Shown piece after piece: positions 62,111 to 64,000 of a DNA stretch of 64,000 nt. The notes below the pieces were generated by a model. It did not search any database, had not been told where the DNA came from, and worked only from the letters and a program-made list of their open reading frames with translations. Source of the DNA: Romeriopsis navalis LEGE 11480. Its GTDB lineage: Bacteria > Cyanobacteriota > Cyanobacteriia > Leptolyngbyales > Leptolyngbyaceae. The position numbers were made by a program, and so were the translations under genes. Where the stretch lies: contig NZ_JADEXQ010000003.1 of the NCBI RefSeq assembly GCF_015207035.1, positions 62,001 to 126,000 of the forward strand, written 5' to 3'. Every line of letters begins with the position of its first letter. Positions within the stretch are counted from its first letter, which is position 1.

Positions 62111-63232
62111 ATGTTTGCAGAGGAGTTCGGGGTTAAAGGAAGTGATGTGGCTTCCGCCGTTTTAGCATCAACAGCCCAAGATGCTAATTCATTGACTGAA
62201 AGTTTATCCAGTAATCTAGAATTGCTCAGCACAGTTGAAACACAACTGGGTCAAAGCCCGGTTTATCAGCGTGCCGTTGCAAGTCTGCAGCAATTGACGG
62301 CGGAGCAAGGCATTGATGGTCAAATTTTGTTGAAGGCCGTCAGTTTGGAAGCCGTCCGTTTGACCCTGCAAGTGGTGAAACCCCAAGCACCCGATCAGTC
62401 TGAAGCGACTGATTGGTCTGATGCTACCCATGCCTCAAGTGAACCGGCGGTCATGCCGGTGGCGACAGATGTGGCCGATGTCAGTGAAATCACGGCTGAT
62501 GCAGAATTGCCTCAGTCGAATTTGGCGGATGATGAGCTATTGGATAATGACGTGTTTACGGCGATCGAATCCGTGGTACATGCTGAATCGCCAACGATCC
62601 CAAACCCCCTAGCGAGTTTGTTGAGCCGCTATCAAGCGAAGCGTCAGACAGCGGTTGAGGAGGTGAAAGTCTTTACCCGGGCGGAAATGCTGACTCAGAT
62701 TGGCGCACAGATTCAGTTAGAGCGGGAGCAGAAAGGGTTAACGATCGCCCAATTGCATGCCCGGACGTTTATTCCGATGTATCACCTGCAGGCCTTGGAA
62801 GGTGGACATGTTGAGCAATTGCCGGAAGACGTTTATCTCCGGGGCTTCCTGCGGCGGATTGAAAATGCGCTGGGTCTAGAAGTGAGTAGTTTGATCGATA
62901 AGCTGCCGATGGATGTGGATAAATCCATCGTGCCTTGCTGGTCGGGTCATGCTTCCAAGGGCAGTCGCCGTGGGTTTGCCGGTCTAGATATTAATCCGAA
63001 CCATCTCTATGTCACCTACGCGGCGATTATGGCCGGAGGCGTTTGTTGGCTATCGAATCAGACCGCTCCGACCGCCGCAAATTTGCCGGATTTGAGCAAC
63101 TATGAGCCCCGAGCCGCAGTCCCGGCAGCCCGGCAGCCCAAGGCGAATCTGACAGCGAACCGCAAGTCGGCATCGCCCTCAGTGAAGGTGGGTGCCGCGC
63201 CGAATATGGCACCGCCAGAGGTGTTGCGTTAA
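62111..63232 (+). CDS. RodZ-like helix-turn-helix membrane protein
   Basis: From ATG at 62111 the protein is 373 residues: an N-terminal soluble domain, an acidic linker, then about 186-265 a RodZ-type HTH (MLTQIGAQIQLEREQKGLTI, YHLQALEGGHVEQLPEDVYL, GFLRRIENALGLEVSSL), and at about 297-315 a membrane helix (VTYAAIMAGGVCWLS) with a short Pro/Ala-rich periplasmic tail. RodZ anchors MreB in cell-shape control. The tail is shorter than in E. coli RodZ. Confidence 0.83.
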   Translation: MFAEEFGVKGSDVASAVLASTAQDANSLTESLSSNLELLSTVETQLGQSPVYQRAVASLQQLTAEQGIDGQILLKAVSLEAVRLTLQVVKPQAPDQSEATDWSDATHASSEPAVMPVATDVADVSEITADAELPQSNLADDELLDNDVFTAIESVVHAESPTIPNPLASLLSRYQAKRQTAVEEVKVFTRAEMLTQIGAQIQLEREQKGLTIAQLHARTFIPMYHLQALEGGHVEQLPEDVYLRGFLRRIENALGLEVSSLIDKLPMDVDKSIVPCWSGHASKGSRRGFAGLDINPNHLYVTYAAIMAGGVCWLSNQTAPTAANLPDLSNYEPRAAVPAARQPKANLTANRKSASPSVKVGAAPNMAPPEVLR

Positions 63233-63288
63233 CGCTGGAAGAATCACCCGTGGAGGCATTTCGATTGGCGGCGGCGTTGACTAAATAT

Positions 63289-63320
63289 TGCGGGAGTCTT
63301 GGTTGATCAAGGCTCCCGCA
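63289..63320. terminator. terminator-like hairpin
   Basis: TGCGGGAGTCTTG (63289-63301) pairs with CAAGGCTCCCGCA (63308-63320), one G-U pair and a 6-nt loop. No long T-run follows, but the position 56 bp after the HTH gene fits. Confidence 0.55.
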
Positions 63321-63516
63321 GTTGGTTTAAACGCGATCGTCAAATATTGCTGGATGGTGCTGCCAATGGAGAAATAATTGGGAATAGTCGGGCCGTAGCT
63401 GTTCTTTTAAATCGTTAATTTGGGCACATTCCCACTGTTAGAGTTAGCCCTCAAATTACGATTTGTGATTTAGCAATAATGGTGGCGTGATTTGCAGCGT
63501 TGTGGGAAGTAGGGTG

Positions 63517-64000
63517 ATGTCGTCGAGCGAAACAAAACCGATCCGTATTTTACTGATTGACGATAATTCGACGAATCTGCAAGTGATGTCGTCGGTGTTA
63601 GAGGGGTATGGCTGGCAGACTGCGGTGGTGACGGATGGGGAGTCGGCCATTGCCCACATTGACTTAATGCCGCCCGATTTGATTTTGCTGGATGTGATGA
63701 TGCCGGGGATCGATGGATTTGAGACTTGTCGCCGCTTAAAAGCGAATCCAGCGACTGCGGTGATTCCCGTGATTTTTATGACAGCGTTGGTGAGTTCGGC
63801 GGAAAAGCTGAAAGGGTTATCCTTAGGCGCCGTGGACTATATTACGAAGCCATTTGATCAAGATGAAGTCGTGGCGCGGGTGAAGTTGCATTTACGGCTG
63901 TCGCAGTTGACCCATCGGCTTGAAGAAGAAGTGGCCGATCGCACTCAGGCGTTGGAGCAATCGATGCAACAACTCCAAAGGGCGCAATTACAACTGATCC
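63517..64000 (+). CDS. response regulator, 3' part beyond the window
   Basis: The frame from ATG at 63517 (GTG at 63514 also possible) runs to the window edge: receiver domain with LLIDDNSTNLQ, phospho-acceptor Asp in LILLDVMMPGIDGFE, MTALVSS and Lys in YITKPFDQDE, then a coiled coil (LEEEVADRTQALEQSMQQLQ), the usual link to a histidine kinase or GGDEF output. The 5' half only is visible. Confidence 0.92.
   Translation, partial: MSSSETKPIRILLIDDNSTNLQVMSSVLEGYGWQTAVVTDGESAIAHIDLMPPDLILLDVMMPGIDGFETCRRLKANPATAVIPVIFMTALVSSAEKLKGLSLGAVDYITKPFDQDEVVARVKLHLRLSQLTHRLEEEVADRTQALEQSMQQLQRAQLQLI

Overview
The window is chromosomal DNA of a cyanobacterium. The evidence is a psb30 (ycf12) gene for a photosystem II subunit, the Flv1/Flv3 flavodiiron pair, a methyltransferase closely resembling the MPBQ/MSBQ enzyme of plastoquinone/tocopherol synthesis, a cyanobacterial-type glycogen synthase, and many copies of the GCGATCGC (HIP1-like) octamer. 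The mixed but near-balanced base composition and the intergenic repeats rich in CCCCCTAGCCCCC suggest a filamentous, Leptolyngbya-like lineage, but that placement is inference. No rRNA, tRNA, CRISPR array, transposase or prophage block was recognised.

Layout. 1-5.4 kb: an AI-2E-type permease running off the left edge, a large muramidase with five peptidoglycan-binding modules, and a 1.3 kb stretch without convincing genes. 5.4-9.9 kb: a small membrane protein, a class I glutamine amidotransferase, a two-gene UPF0016 (GDT1/Mn exporter-type) transporter, a YkgJ protein, psb30 and an APH-fold kinase. 10-15 kb: alpha/beta hydrolase-recJ operon, rimM, acireductone dioxygenase. 15-19.8 kb: an accessory block with two related lipoproteins flanking two related membrane proteins, the first of which is broken by an in-frame stop codon. 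19.8-30.6 kb: pyrG, a GT39-type glycosyltransferase, two histidine kinases and a geranylgeranyl reductase-family flavoprotein. 30.6-37 kb: DOMON-like protein with an APH-fold kinase, GNAT, then flv3-flv1.

37.3-38.7 kb carries a compact restriction-modification candidate (amino-methyltransferase plus PD-(D/E)XK nuclease). 38.8-42 kb has glgA divergent from a GH57 glucanase/transferase: glycogen metabolism. 42-45.5 kb is a TPR-CHAT (caspase-like) protein. 45.6-50.7 kb: ppnP, quinone methyltransferase, a GIY-YIG candidate, an SH3 protein and mutL. 50.7-57 kb is an exopolysaccharide cluster (flippase, GT2, WecG/TagA-type transferase, Wzc-type ATPase). 57-64 kb: ilvB, msrB, nfi, an MBL-fold protein, a pterin dehydratase, a RodZ-like HTH membrane protein and a truncated response regulator.

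The most unusual observations are a WecG/TagA glycosyltransferase fused to two modules that fit the c-di-GMP-binding MshEN pattern, the acetolactate synthase with a C-terminal zinc ribbon, the in-frame nonsense codon in one of two paralogous membrane protein genes, the pair of lipoproteins sharing both ends but not the middle, and a perfect hairpin between flv3 and flv1. Start codons were chosen by Shine-Dalgarno position and family alignment; several differ from the longest open frame, and this is stated for each.
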